A DNA stretch of 64,000 bases from Defluviimonas sp. SAOS-178_SWC (GCF_039830135.1 NZ_CP156081.1:2032001-2096000); one strand, 5' to 3'; counted from the first letter of the stretch, positions 1 through 8,284 are shown. The notes: generated by a model from the sequence alone, not told the origin. Program-made: numbers and translations.

Positions 1-33
1 CACTAGGTCAGACCTATCGGAACGGAGGCGCAA

Positions 34-459
34 ATGGCGACGGCGGCATTCGAGGATATTGTCGAGACCTTTGACTTTCTGGACGACTGGGAAGACCGAT
101 ACCGCCACGTCATCGAACTCGGCAAGGCGATGGCGCCGCTTGACGAGGCGTTTCGGGTTCCCGCGACCAAGGTCGAGGGCTGCGCGAGCCAGGTCTGGCT
201 TCTCCCCCGGATCGAGGGCGAGGGGCCGTCGGCCCGGTTCGATTTCGAGGGCGAGAGCGACGCGATGATCGTGCGCGGCCTCATCGCGATCCTGCATGCG
301 CTCTATTCCGGGCTGACCGTGGCCGAGGTGACGAAGGTTGATGCGCCCGCCGAACTCGCGCGCCTCGGGCTCGATGAGCATCTGTCGTCTCAGCGCTCCA
401 ACGGGCTCCGGGCCATGGTCGACCGGATCGGCAAGCTCGCGGCGGAGGCCGCCGCCTGA
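34..459 (+). CDS. sufE: SufE family cysteine desulfuration protein
   Basis: This 141-residue protein matches SufE, which takes persulfide sulfur from the cysteine desulfurase SufS and passes it to the SufBCD scaffold in cytoplasmic Fe-S cluster assembly. The acceptor cysteine is Cys50 in the motif VEGCASQVWL, the SufE fingerprint. Length is normal for the family. The ATG has a GGAGG ribosome binding site a few bases upstream. No other suf genes are visible; the left edge is close, so they may lie outside the window or elsewhere, as is common in Rhodobacteraceae. The next gene is convergent. The family call is firm; the partner is inferred. Confidence 0.93.
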   Translation: MATAAFEDIVETFDFLDDWEDRYRHVIELGKAMAPLDEAFRVPATKVEGCASQVWLLPRIEGEGPSARFDFEGESDAMIVRGLIAILHALYSGLTVAEVTKVDAPAELARLGLDEHLSSQRSNGLRAMVDRIGKLAAEAAA

Positions 460-480
460 GCTTGACCGGCGGGCGGGAGG

Positions 481-1116
481 TCAGAGCCGCGCCAGCGCCG
501 TTTTCAGATCGCCGTAGCCGGTAAGGCGGCGGACATAGCGCAGCCCCAGCCGCTCGGCGCAGTCCCGCGCCTTGGCGTCCAGCGCCGGGTCGTCGGTCTG
601 GGCCTGGTAGACGAGGCGGTCGTAATTCCCGAAATACATGTCCCTGAGTTCCGGGTGGCGGTCGAGGCCCATCGGTTTCCAGACGAAGGCATCGAACTGG
701 CGGACCAGGAAATCGGTCAGGTAGAAGGCGCCCATCTCATCCTCGGCGCGTTCGGCAAAAGCGGCATTGCCTTCAAAAAACGAATAACAATGCGGGCCAG
801 AGATCATCTCGACCTCAAGTTCCTTGCACTTTTCGAACAGCAAGCCGCCCGTTCCGCAATCCGCATAGACGACGAACACCGAGTCGTAGGCGTCGCGATG
901 CTTGAGCACGGTCTCCTCGACCGCAACGGTGATCTTTTCCGGCCAGAGATGATAATTCGCGGGCAGGCAAGTGAGGTCGAGGTGATCCCAGCCATTCGCG
1001 GTCTTGAGGTCGATGATCTCGCGCGCCAGGGCACCGCAGGCGATCAGGAGGACGCGGCCGGTACGCCCCGGCGCCAGGCCGTTCTCGGTCAGGGTGCGAT
1101 CGTCGGGAAGCGTCAC
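481..1116 (-). CDS. DUF1638 domain protein linked to corrinoid methyltransferases
   Basis: A 211-residue DUF1638 protein. The chosen start is a GTG that overlaps the stop of the preceding 55-aa gene (GTGA), so the two are probably translationally coupled. The reading frame runs further upstream, but that extension is low-complexity Arg/Ala/Gly and overlaps the small gene. Conserved-looking Cys/His positions include YADCGTGG and GPHCYSFFEG, which suggest a metal or cofactor site. Family knowledge: DUF1638 genes are often adjacent to corrinoid protein and methyltransferase genes, as here. A role in corrinoid handling or reactivation is an inference; the biochemical function is not established from the sequence. 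Confidence 0.82.
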   Translation of the reverse strand: MTLPDDRTLTENGLAPGRTGRVLLIACGALAREIIDLKTANGWDHLDLTCLPANYHLWPEKITVAVEETVLKHRDAYDSVFVVYADCGTGGLLFEKCKELEVEMISGPHCYSFFEGNAAFAERAEDEMGAFYLTDFLVRQFDAFVWKPMGLDRHPELRDMYFGNYDRLVYQAQTDDPALDAKARDCAERLGLRYVRRLTGYGDLKTALARL

Positions 1117-1280
1117 GGGCGCCGCCCCGGCAGGGCGCGGACGAGGAGCGCCAGCGCAAGCGATCCCGGCGCCACCAGGGCCGCCACAGCACCGCCCCGC
1201 GACCCGTAAGCGAGGGCCACTGTCACCCCGGCGGCCGCGATGACGGCGCAGAGAAGAAGAAGGTAACGCGAAAGGGGCAT
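1113..1280 (-). CDS. small two-helix membrane protein (55 aa), coupled to DUF1638 gene
   Basis: An ATG preceded by GGAG with a six-base spacer opens a 55-codon frame. It begins MPLSRYLLLLCAVIAAAGV and ends in an Arg/Pro tail. Two hydrophobic stretches (about residues 6-25 and 31-48) indicate a small two-pass inner membrane protein. Its stop overlaps the GTG of the DUF1638 gene (GTGA). The good ribosome site, hydrophobic pattern and coupling support a real gene. No family is recognised and the function is unknown. It could serve as a membrane anchor or partner for the DUF1638 protein, but that is speculation. Confidence 0.6.
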   Translation of the reverse strand: MPLSRYLLLLCAVIAAAGVTVALAYGSRGGAVAALVAPGSLALALLVRALPGRRP

Positions 1281-1402
1281 GGGCGTCTCCGTGTTGTTCT
1301 TCTATCTGGGTCTCCGGCCGGACTTTGTGAAGGCCGGAACGCAAATCGGCCCCGCCGGGTGGGGCGGGGCCGATCGGTCATTCCCGGCATGCGCCTTCGC
1401 GA

Positions 1403-2104
1403 TCAGCCCGCCGCCAGCTTGTTGTGCTTGCGCGACATGAAGTCCTTCGCGGTCTGCACCGCGACGGCCGCATCGCGGCAATAGGCGTCGGCGCCGATGG
1501 CCTTGCCGAACTCTTCGTTGAGGGGCGCGCCGCCGACGAGAACGATGAAGTCCTCGCGCATGCCCTTTTCCTTCATCGTGTCGATCACGACCTTCATATA
1601 GGGCATCGTGGTCGTCAGCAGGGCCGACATGCCGAGGATGTCGGCCTCTTCGCGCTCCAGCGCCTCGATGTATTTCTCGACCGGGTTGTTGATGCCGAGG
1701 TCCACGACCTCGAAGCCCGCGCCTTCCATCATCATGCCGACAAGGTTCTTGCCGATGTCGTGGATGTCGCCCTTCACGGTGCCGATCACCATCTTACCGA
1801 CCTTCGGCGCGCCGGTTTCGGCCAGAAGCGGCTTCAGGATCGCCATGCCGGCCTTCATCGCGTTGGCGGCCAGCAGAACTTCCGGCACGAAGAGGATGCC
1901 GTCGCGGAAGTCGGCGCCGACGATCGTCATCCCGGCGACAAGCGCCTTGGTCAGGACGTCATAGGGCTCCCACCCGCGATCGAGTAGAATGCGGACGCCC
2001 TCTTCGATCTCTTCCTTGAGACCGTCATAGAGGTCGTCGTGCATCTGAAGCACCAGCTCTTCGTCGTCGAGCTCGCTGAGGATGATTTCGTCGTCTTCGG
2101 CCAT
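1403..2104 (-). CDS. Corrinoid (B12-binding) protein of split methionine synthase type
   Basis: A 233-residue two-domain protein. An N-terminal helical B12-binding-2 (cap) region spans about residues 15-95, and a Rossmann-like B12-binding domain follows. The base-on cobalamin motif GDIHDIGKN is at residues 112-120, with His115 as the expected lower cobalt ligand. The start at 2104 was chosen over an in-frame ATG six bases upstream because AGGAG then sits eight bases away. Family knowledge: such proteins shuttle methyl groups between methyltransferases. In Rhodobacterales a separate B12 protein, a BHMT-like protein and a pterin protein replace single-chain MetH. The neighbouring BHMT-like gene supports this role; a monomethylamine/dimethylamine-type corrinoid protein is the alternative. 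Confidence 0.9.
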   Translation of the reverse strand: MAEDDEIILSELDDEELVLQMHDDLYDGLKEEIEEGVRILLDRGWEPYDVLTKALVAGMTIVGADFRDGILFVPEVLLAANAMKAGMAILKPLLAETGAPKVGKMVIGTVKGDIHDIGKNLVGMMMEGAGFEVVDLGINNPVEKYIEALEREEADILGMSALLTTTMPYMKVVIDTMKEKGMREDFIVLVGGAPLNEEFGKAIGADAYCRDAAVAVQTAKDFMSRKHNKLAAG

Positions 2105-2241
2105 TGGCATATCTCCTGGCGGTCCTACGCCGTTATTGCGGCGAACGGCGTCGCGTCACTTGGCGATTTGCGACATCGCCCGCGCTTCGCGCGACGCGGG
2201 GTCTTTCCGATGCGGCGTTGCAACGGAGTCGCTTGCCATAT

Positions 2242-2256
2242 GTTCTCTTTATGTTC
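2242..2256 (+). promoter_or_regulatory. LexA (SOS) box, GTTC-N7-GTTC
   Basis: GTTCTCTTTATGTTC is an exact match to the direct-repeat LexA operator of alphaproteobacteria (GTTC-N7-GTTC). It ends 12 bases before the ATG of the radical SAM gene at 2269, where a bound repressor would block transcription or initiation. The match and position are seen directly; SOS control is inferred. Confidence 0.75.
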
Positions 2257-2268
2257 TAATCTCGCATC

Positions 2269-3351
2269 ATGTCCCTTCCGCCGCCCGATCCCTTTCTCCG
2301 CCTCAAGGCGCGCGGCGCCGCGACGAATGCGGCCGGCCGGTTCGAGCCCTATGCGAGGATACATGAGAACGACGGCTGGGAAATTCCGGAAGACGAACGG
2401 CTGATGCGAACCGAAGTCTCCGAGGAGCGGCCGCGTTCCGTCATCAACCTTGTCGCCTCGCCCGATCTGCCCTTCGACCGGTCGATCAATCCCTATCGCG
2501 GTTGCGAACACGGCTGCATCTACTGCTTCGCGCGTCCGAGCCATGCCTATCTCGGGCTGTCCGCGGGGCTGGATTTCGAAACCAGGCTCGTCGCCCGGCC
2601 CACCGCTCCCGACCAGCTGGAACGGGAACTGGCGCGGCGGTCCTACAGGCCCGCTCCGATGGCGATGGGAACGAACACCGATCCCTACCAGCCGATCGAA
2701 GCGCGCTACCGGATCATGCGCCGCATCCTTCAGGTCCTGTCGGACTGGAATCACCCGGTGGCCATCGTCACCAAAGGGGCGCTGATCACCCGCGATATCG
2801 ACCTTCTTGCGGACATGGCCGGGCGCGGCCTCGCCCATGTCGGCATCTCCGTCACCACACTCGATCCCGGCCTCTCGCGGCGGCTGGAGCCGCGCGTGCC
2901 CTTGCCGGAACGACGCCTCGCCACGATCCGGGCGCTGGCCGATGCCGGCATTCCGGTCCGGGTGATGGTGGCGCCGGTCATCCCGGTCCTGACCGAGCCG
3001 GAGCTGGAGCGCATCCTGACGGCGGCGCGCGAGGCGGGCGCCATGGCGGCCTCGTGGATCCTTCTGCGCCTGCCGCATGAGGTGGCGCCGCTTTTTCGCG
3101 ACTGGCTTACCCGGCATGAGCCGGGGCGGGCCATCCATGTCATGAACCGCTTGCGGGAGATGCGCGGCGGCAAGGACTACGATGCCGAATGGGGCAGGCG
3201 GATGCGGGGCGAGGGCGCCCATGCCGACCTCCTCGCCCACCGCTTCGCCATAGCGACCCGACGGCTCGGTTACGCCAGGGACCTCCCGCCGCTCGACGTC
3301 GCGTGTTTCGGGCCGCCGGCGCGCCCCGGCGACCAGCTCAGCCTTTTCTGA
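2269..3351 (+). CDS. PA0069-type radical SAM protein (spore photoproduct lyase-like)
   Basis: A 360-residue radical SAM enzyme of the PA0069/Rv2578c group, distantly related to spore photoproduct lyase. The 4Fe-4S cluster motif is CX3CX2C (C79-C83-C86, in RGCEHGCIYCFARP). The order is a short N-terminal leader, the radical SAM TIM-barrel core (about 70-290) and a C-terminal extension ending in QLSLF. A perfect alphaproteobacterial LexA box lies just upstream, which points to DNA damage induction and a possible nucleic acid repair role. The gene splits the minus-strand methionine synthase genes and runs opposite to them. The substrate is unknown. Confidence 0.9.
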   Translation: MSLPPPDPFLRLKARGAATNAAGRFEPYARIHENDGWEIPEDERLMRTEVSEERPRSVINLVASPDLPFDRSINPYRGCEHGCIYCFARPSHAYLGLSAGLDFETRLVARPTAPDQLERELARRSYRPAPMAMGTNTDPYQPIEARYRIMRRILQVLSDWNHPVAIVTKGALITRDIDLLADMAGRGLAHVGISVTTLDPGLSRRLEPRVPLPERRLATIRALADAGIPVRVMVAPVIPVLTEPELERILTAAREAGAMAASWILLRLPHEVAPLFRDWLTRHEPGRAIHVMNRLREMRGGKDYDAEWGRRMRGEGAHADLLAHRFAIATRRLGYARDLPPLDVACFGPPARPGDQLSLF

Positions 3352-3378
3352 CGGCGCCCATCTTCTGCCGCGCCCGCC

Positions 3379-3443
3379 TTCTTCTGTTCGAAAATACTCC
3401 GGGGGAGTCGCCGCGCCAGCGGCGACGGGGGCAGCGCCCCCGC
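3379..3443 (+). repeat. dispersed intergenic repeat, copy A
   Basis: The conserved start TTCTTCTGTTCGAAAATACT is followed by a G-rich run and two small inverted repeats, the last reading GGGGGCAGCGCCCCC. It lies between two convergent genes. Related copies occur at 7503, 33096 (minus), 33244 and 36202. The hairpin could end transcription from both sides. Confidence 0.65.
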
Positions 3444-3450
3444 TAACCTC

Positions 3451-4464
3451 TCAGCCGCGCCGGCGTCCGCGCCGCTCGCGGCCGGCGGCGGAGTCGTCGC
3501 CGGTCCCGTCCGAGGCCGAGGAAAAGCCGCCGAGCTTGGCGGTGATCTCGTCCAGCGTCGGGCGCGGCCCGCGCGGGCGGCTCTCCAGCGCGGCGCGCAT
3601 CGCCCGAAGATGCTCCGGCATCGTGCCGCAACAACCGCCGATGATCGTCGCCCCGGCATCGCGGGCGAGAACGGCGTATTCCGCCATCAGGTCCGGCGTG
3701 CCATCATAGTGGATGTGGCCCTCGTGATATTTCGGGATGCCGGCATTTCCCTTCGCGATGATCGGCCTTTCCGGCCCCGCCGCGACGAAGCCGAGAACCG
3801 TGCGCATCAGGTCGGCCGCGCCGACGCCGCAATTGGCGCCGAAAGCGAGGGGCGGGTGGTCCAGCCTGTCGACCATCGCCACCATCTGCGCCGAGGTCAG
3901 CCCCATCATCGTGCGGCCCGCCGTGTCGAAGCTCATCGTGCCGCACCAGGGCATGCCGGCCTTGGCGCAGGCCTCCGCCGCCGCGCGGAACTCCTCGGCC
4001 GCCGAGATCGTCTCGACCCAGAGAACGTCCGCGCCGCCTTCCTTCAGACCCTCGGCCTGTTCATGGAACATCTCGACGGCAAGCTCGTGCGTCAGCGATC
4101 CCATCGGCGCCATGATCTCGCCGGTCGGCCCCATCGAACCCGCGACGACGACATCCCGGCCGGCGGCATCGGCGATCTCGCGGCCAAGTGCCGCGCCGAT
4201 CCGGTTCAGCTCGCGGACCCGGCCTTGCGCGCTGTGAAGCTTCAGCCGGCTCGCATTCCCGCCGAAGGTATTGGTGAGGAAGATGTCCGACCCGGCATCG
4301 ACCGCGCCGCGATAGAGCGTGCGGATATTGTCCGGCTTGTCGGTGTTCCAGAGTTCCGGCGCCTCTCCGGCGGTCAGTCCCATGTTGAAGAGGTTCGTCC
4401 CGGTCGCACCGTCGGCCATGAGCCAGTCGCGCGAGGCCAGAAGACGGGAGAGGAGGTCGCTCAT
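3451..4464 (-). CDS. Homocysteine S-methyltransferase domain protein (BHMT-like, split methionine synthase)
   Basis: A 337-residue TIM-barrel protein of the homocysteine S-methyltransferase family (PF02574). Zinc ligands are visible: Cys212 in GANCGVG and Cys278/Cys279 in IIGGCCGT. The start at 4464 (MSDLLSRL) follows AAAGG with a nine-base spacer; the open frame extends 34 codons further but lacks family character. Annotation pipelines often call this 'betaine-homocysteine methyltransferase'. The corrinoid and DUF1638 genes nearby favour the homocysteine module of a multi-subunit cobalamin-dependent methionine synthase. The methyl-tetrahydrofolate-binding module is not in the window. The C-terminal tail (RERRGRRRG) is short and basic. 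Confidence 0.9.
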   Translation of the reverse strand: MSDLLSRLLASRDWLMADGATGTNLFNMGLTAGEAPELWNTDKPDNIRTLYRGAVDAGSDIFLTNTFGGNASRLKLHSAQGRVRELNRIGAALGREIADAAGRDVVVAGSMGPTGEIMAPMGSLTHELAVEMFHEQAEGLKEGGADVLWVETISAAEEFRAAAEACAKAGMPWCGTMSFDTAGRTMMGLTSAQMVAMVDRLDHPPLAFGANCGVGAADLMRTVLGFVAAGPERPIIAKGNAGIPKYHEGHIHYDGTPDLMAEYAVLARDAGATIIGGCCGTMPEHLRAMRAALESRPRGPRPTLDEITAKLGGFSSASDGTGDDSAAGRERRGRRRG

Positions 4465-4943
4465 CGGGAAAGCCTTTCGGTTATATCCTCGTCCGCACGA
4501 CGCGGCGGCCGGTATTCCCCCCGATGTGCCACGCCCATGCGGATGAATCAAACCGATCTTGTGCATGAAGATGATGCGCCGCCGTAAAGCGCGGGTGTCC
4601 GGGAGGTCACGCCGCCGGTCGGGCCGGGGCCGCGCGGAAGGGCGCGATGCGGGTGGCCCGGCCCTCGGGGTCGACCGGATCAGGCAGGGGCGCGGGCCGA
4701 TGGATCACCCGGCGATGTCGGGCGCGGCGCGGATAAGCAAGGGCAAGAACGGAGCGGCGATGGTGAGGCGTTCCCGCCAAGGTACAAAGGTTGAATAGAC
4801 GCGCGCGAAACCGCATGCGCCAGTGGGCATTTCAATCGGCTGGACAGACCGCGAAGTGCATCATGTGAACGCCTCAGGCTGGCCGGGCAGCCGGCCGGTG
4901 CACGGTGCCGGCGCTGCGCACCGGCTCGCGGCGCCTCGTCCGC
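4465..4943. other. intergenic region without a supported gene
   Basis: 479 bases between the homocysteine methyltransferase start and the end of the zeta-subunit gene. It probably carries the methyltransferase promoter and leader. I searched the leader for SAM-II, SAM/SAH and cobalamin riboswitch cores and did not recognise one, although GGGGGGAA and TTCCC segments near the ribosome site could pair. A 69-codon minus frame at 4607-4816 lacks a ribosome site and looks like a chance frame. Confidence 0.5.
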
Positions 4944-5258
4944 TCAGCCCTCGGTCATGACCTGGCGCTTGGCCTCGACCATCAGCTCGGCCATCTTGCG
5001 GCGGATCGTCATCTCGTCTGCCTTGTCGCCGAGGTCGCCCGCGACCTTGCGGAAGACATCCTCGTCACCGGCCTCCTCGAAATCCGAGACCACCACTTCC
5101 TTGGCGTATCCGGCCGCATCCTCGCCGGTCTTGCCCAGAAGCTCGGCCACCCAGAGCCCGAGAAGCTTGTTGCGCCGGGCTTCCGCCTTGAACTTCATCT
5201 CTTCGTCATGGGCGTACTTGGCCTCGAAAGCTTGCTCGCGGTCGTCGAAGGTGGTCAT
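4944..5258 (-). CDS. F1Fo-ATPase inhibitor zeta subunit (DUF1476)
   Basis: A 104-residue DUF1476 protein. Family knowledge: in Paracoccus denitrificans and relatives this zeta subunit inserts its N-terminus into F1 and blocks wasteful ATP hydrolysis. The N-terminal inhibitory stretch is recognisable ([20 protein letters not shown]), followed by [16 protein letters not shown] and a four-helix C-terminal core. Length is typical. It is divergent from purC with about 170 bases between, a conserved arrangement in this group. Regulation is not evident. The assignment is secure at family level. Confidence 0.93.
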   Translation of the reverse strand: MTTFDDREQAFEAKYAHDEEMKFKAEARRNKLLGLWVAELLGKTGEDAAGYAKEVVVSDFEEAGDEDVFRKVAGDLGDKADEMTIRRKMAELMVEAKRQVMTEG

Positions 5259-5429
5259 TCCGGGGCCCCCATCTGGTCAGGTTTCGTTGATCTCCATATG
5301 CCCGCCGCGCCCGGCCTTCGCAAGTCCCCTGTCGGCTCCGCCCGGCAATGGCTTGCGGCAGTGGGCCGCTTGTCCTATAGCGGCGGCTCAGAAGCGCCGC
5401 GTATTCCGGCGCGCCCGAACGGAGCTATC

Positions 5430-6191
5430 ATGGCACGTCGCAAGAAAATCTACGAAGGCAAGGCGAAGATCCTCTACGAAGGCCCGGAGCCCGGCACTTT
5501 CGTTCAGTATTTCAAGGATGACGCCACCGCCTTCAACGCCCAGAAGAAGGCGACGATAGAGGGCAAGGGCGTGCTGAACAACCGGCTGTCGGAATACTTC
5601 ATGCAGGGGCTGACGAATATCGGCATCCCCAACCACTTCATCCGCCGCATCAACATGCGCGAGCAACTGATCCGCCAGGTGGAGATCATTCCCCTCGAGG
5701 TGATCGTGCGCAATTTCGCCGCGGGCTCGCTCTCCAAGCGCCTCGGAATGGAGGAGGGGACGGCGCTGCCGCGTCCCATCGTCGAATACAGCTACAAGAA
5801 CGACGCGCTCGGCGACCCGATGGTCAGCGAGGAATACATCCTCGCCTTCGGCTGGGCCAACCAGCAGGACATGGACGACATCGTCTCGCTCGCGCTCCGG
5901 GTCAACGATTTCCTCTCCGGCGTCTTCTACGGCGTCGGCATCAAGCTCATCGACTTCAAGATCGAGATCGGGCGGATCTGGGACGGCGATTTCATGCGGC
6001 TCATCGTGGCGGACGAGATCTCGCCGGACAGCTGCCGGCTCTGGGACATCAAGACCGGCCAGAAGCTCGACAAGGACGTGTTCCGCCGCGATCTCGGCAA
6101 CCTGACGGATGCCTATTCCGAGGTCGCCCGCCGGCTCGGCGTCCTGCCGACCCAGACCACGCATCTCACCAAACCGACGCTGATCAACTGA
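5430..6191 (+). CDS. purC: Phosphoribosylaminoimidazole-succinocarboxamide synthase
   Basis: A 253-residue SAICAR synthetase, which ligates CAIR and aspartate with ATP in de novo purine synthesis. The N-terminal [14 protein letters not shown] and the motif [20 protein letters not shown] are diagnostic, as is [12 protein letters not shown] near the C-terminus. The start ([10 protein letters not shown]) was chosen because this is where homology begins; the frame is open much further upstream only because of high GC. It is followed after 14 bases by purS, so purC-purS and probably the next genes are co-transcribed. Confidence 0.97.
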   Translation: MARRKKIYEGKAKILYEGPEPGTFVQYFKDDATAFNAQKKATIEGKGVLNNRLSEYFMQGLTNIGIPNHFIRRINMREQLIRQVEIIPLEVIVRNFAAGSLSKRLGMEEGTALPRPIVEYSYKNDALGDPMVSEEYILAFGWANQQDMDDIVSLALRVNDFLSGVFYGVGIKLIDFKIEIGRIWDGDFMRLIVADEISPDSCRLWDIKTGQKLDKDVFRRDLGNLTDAYSEVARRLGVLPTQTTHLTKPTLIN

Positions 6192-6205
6192 AAGGCCGCC
6201 CGACG

Positions 6206-6457
6206 ATGAAAGCCCGTGTCCATGTCATGCTCAAGGATGGCGTCCTCGATCCGCAGGGCGAGGCGGTCAGGCACGCGCTCGGCACGCTCGGCTTTCAGGG
6301 CGTCGAAGGCGTCCGTCAGGGCAAGGTGATCGAGCTCGATCTCGCCGCGACCGACAAGGCCGCCGCCGAGGCCGAGGTCAGGGAGATGTGCGAAAAGCTC
6401 CTCGCCAATACCGTGATCGAGAAATACACGATTGAAGTGACGGGCGAGACCGCCTGA
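6206..6457 (+). CDS. purS: Phosphoribosylformylglycinamidine synthase subunit PurS
   Basis: An 83-residue PurS, the small subunit that bridges PurQ and PurL in the three-part FGAM synthase. The sequence MKARVHVMLKDGVLDPQGEA and the later segment GVEGVRQGKVIELDL are typical. It lies 14 bases downstream of purC. Its stop overlaps the ATG of the following alcohol dehydrogenase gene by one base (TGATG), which suggests translational coupling. purQ, the partner, follows that dehydrogenase. purL is not in the window. Confidence 0.96.
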   Translation: MKARVHVMLKDGVLDPQGEAVRHALGTLGFQGVEGVRQGKVIELDLAATDKAAAEAEVREMCEKLLANTVIEKYTIEVTGETA

Positions 6458-7500
6458 TGCGCGCGGCGCTCCTGACCCGATACCGTGCGCCGCTCGACAT
6501 CACCGATCTTCCCGACCCGGACTGCCCCGAGGATGGCGTGATCCTGCGGACGCTGGCTTGCGGCGTCTGCCGCTCCGACTGGCACAGCTGGACCGGCTCG
6601 GATCCCGACATCACGCTGCCGCAGATCCCCGGCCACGAATATTGCGGCGTGGTCGAGGAGGTCGGCCCCCGCGTCAGCCGCTGGAAGACCGGCGACCGCG
6701 TCATCGCGCCATTTATCCTCGCCTGCGGTCAATGCCCGGCCTGCGCCGCCGGCAACCAGACCACCTGTCCCACCCAGATTATCCCCGGCTTCACCCATCC
6801 CGGCGCCTTTGCCGAACGCATCGCCGTCCCGCGCGCCGACCAGAACCTCGCGCGCCTGCCCGCGGCGATGGACCCCGCACTCGCCGCTTCCCTCGGCTGC
6901 CGGGTGACGACCGCCTGGCACGGGCTCACGGGCCGCGCGGGTCTGCGTGCGGGCGAATGGCTCGCCGTCTTCGGCACCGGCGGGGTCGGGCTCTCGGCCA
7001 TGCTCCTTGCCCGCGCCCTGGGCGCGCGGGTCGTCGTCGTCGACGTGGTCGCCGAGAAACTGGCGCATGCGAAAGCGCACGGCGCCGACGCCATCGTCAA
7101 CGCCGCCGAAACCGATCCCGTCGCGGCGCTCCGCGACATCACCGGCGGCGGCGCCGATGTCGCCATCGAGGCGCTCGGGATCGAGGAAACCACCGTCAAC
7201 GCACTGAAATCGCTACGGAAACTTGGCCGCATGGTGCAGATCGGCATGCCGGCCGGCAAGCACACCCAGATGACCCTGCCGATGGACGCGGTCTATTCCG
7301 GGCAACTGGCGATCTACGGCACGCGCGGCATGCCCGCCTGGCGCTATCCGAGCCTTCTGAGCCTGATCGAGGCGGGCCAGGTCGACCTCACCCCGCTCAT
7401 CGCCCGCCGGGTCCGCCTCTCGGACGCCTCCGCCGAACTTGCCGCCTTCGACCATCCGGCCCCGCCCGGCGTCGCCGTCATCACCGATTTCAGCAACTGA
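6457..7500 (+). CDS. Zinc-dependent alcohol dehydrogenase (MDR family)
   Basis: A 347-residue medium-chain zinc dehydrogenase. The catalytic zinc site is CGVCRSDWHSW with GHEYCGVVEEVG. The structural zinc site is CGQCPACAAGNQTTC. The Rossmann NAD(P) motif GTGGVGLSAMLLA is near the middle. The start overlaps the purS stop. It sits between purS and purQ, so it is expressed with purine genes, but nothing in the sequence links it to purine synthesis. The substrate cannot be predicted; an NAD-linked oxidoreductase for an alcohol or aldehyde is the limit of the call. A copy of the dispersed repeat follows the stop. Confidence 0.9.
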   Translation: MRAALLTRYRAPLDITDLPDPDCPEDGVILRTLACGVCRSDWHSWTGSDPDITLPQIPGHEYCGVVEEVGPRVSRWKTGDRVIAPFILACGQCPACAAGNQTTCPTQIIPGFTHPGAFAERIAVPRADQNLARLPAAMDPALAASLGCRVTTAWHGLTGRAGLRAGEWLAVFGTGGVGLSAMLLARALGARVVVVDVVAEKLAHAKAHGADAIVNAAETDPVAALRDITGGGADVAIEALGIEETTVNALKSLRKLGRMVQIGMPAGKHTQMTLPMDAVYSGQLAIYGTRGMPAWRYPSLLSLIEAGQVDLTPLIARRVRLSDASAELAAFDHPAPPGVAVITDFSN

Positions 7501-7502
7501 GA

Positions 7503-7548
7503 CTTCATCTTCCCGGAAATATCCCGGGGTTTGGGGCAGAGCCCCAAT
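7503..7548 (+). repeat. dispersed intergenic repeat, copy B
   Basis: CTTCATCTTCCCGGAAATAT then CCCGGGG and a small inverted repeat TTGGGGCAGAGCCCCAA, directly after the alcohol dehydrogenase stop. It is a diverged member of the family seen at 3379 and 33244. The hairpin might weaken read-through into purQ. Confidence 0.55.
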
Positions 7549-7615
7549 CCGCCGCTGGAACCCGGCGCCGGTTTGAGGTAACAGCCGGGCCATCGCCCAA
7601 GCCCGAGGACCGCCC

Positions 7616-8284
7616 ATGAAAGCCGCCGTCATCACCTTCCCCGGTTCCAACTGCGACCGCGACCTCGCCGTCGCCTTCGACCAGGCGGGCGCGGAGGTGA
7701 CACGTGTCTGGCACAAGGACGCGGAACTGCCCAAAGGCATCGACATCGTCGCGATCCCTGGCGGGTTCTCCTTCGGCGATTACCTGCGCTGCGGCGCCAT
7801 CGCCGCGCAGTCGCCGGTCGCGACCGCGATCAAGGGGTTCGCCGAGAAGGGCGGACATGTCCTCGGCATCTGCAACGGCTTCCAGGTGCTCACCGAAACC
7901 GGTCTGCTTCCGGGCGTGCTGATGCGCAATGCCGGCCTGAAATTCGTCTGCAAGACGGTGAAACTGAAGGTCGGGACCGCCGACAGCGCCTTTACCAACC
8001 TCTGGAACAAGGGCGACATAGCCTCCGTGCCGATCGCCCATCACGACGGCAACTACACGATCGACGCCGCCGGGCTTGAGCGGCTGAAGGCCGAAGACCG
8101 CATCGCCTTCACCTATCTCGATAACCCCAACGGCTCGATGGACGGAATCGCCGGCATCCTGTCCGAGAACCGCCGCGTTCTCGGCATGATGCCGCATCCC
8201 GAGCGCATGGCCGAGGCGGCGCATGGCGGCACCGACGGATCGGTACTTTTCCGCTCGCTGATGGCGGCGCTGGCGCTGGCCTGA
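7616..8284 (+). CDS. purQ: Phosphoribosylformylglycinamidine synthase subunit PurQ
   Basis: A 222-residue class I glutamine amidotransferase subunit of FGAM synthase that supplies ammonia from glutamine. N-terminal AAVITFPGSNCDRDLA is characteristic of PurQ. The nucleophile is Cys86 in GICNGFQVL, and the His/Glu of the triad are in the C-terminal MPHPERMAE. Length matches bacterial PurQ. It is downstream of purC, purS and an inserted dehydrogenase gene, separated from the latter by about 115 bases that hold a repeat, so it may also have its own promoter. Confidence 0.96.
   Translation: MKAAVITFPGSNCDRDLAVAFDQAGAEVTRVWHKDAELPKGIDIVAIPGGFSFGDYLRCGAIAAQSPVATAIKGFAEKGGHVLGICNGFQVLTETGLLPGVLMRNAGLKFVCKTVKLKVGTADSAFTNLWNKGDIASVPIAHHDGNYTIDAAGLERLKAEDRIAFTYLDNPNGSMDGIAGILSENRRVLGMMPHPERMAEAAHGGTDGSVLFRSLMAALALA

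Noticed and set aside
4465..4600. Possible SAM or cobalamin riboswitch in the homocysteine methyltransferase leader
   Set aside because: No conserved core of SAM-II, SAM/SAH or cobalamin riboswitches could be recognised by eye; only generic pairing segments were seen.
4607..4816. 69-codon minus-strand frame in the 4.5-4.9 kb gap
   Set aside because: No ribosome site, Arg/Pro-rich, no recognisable family.
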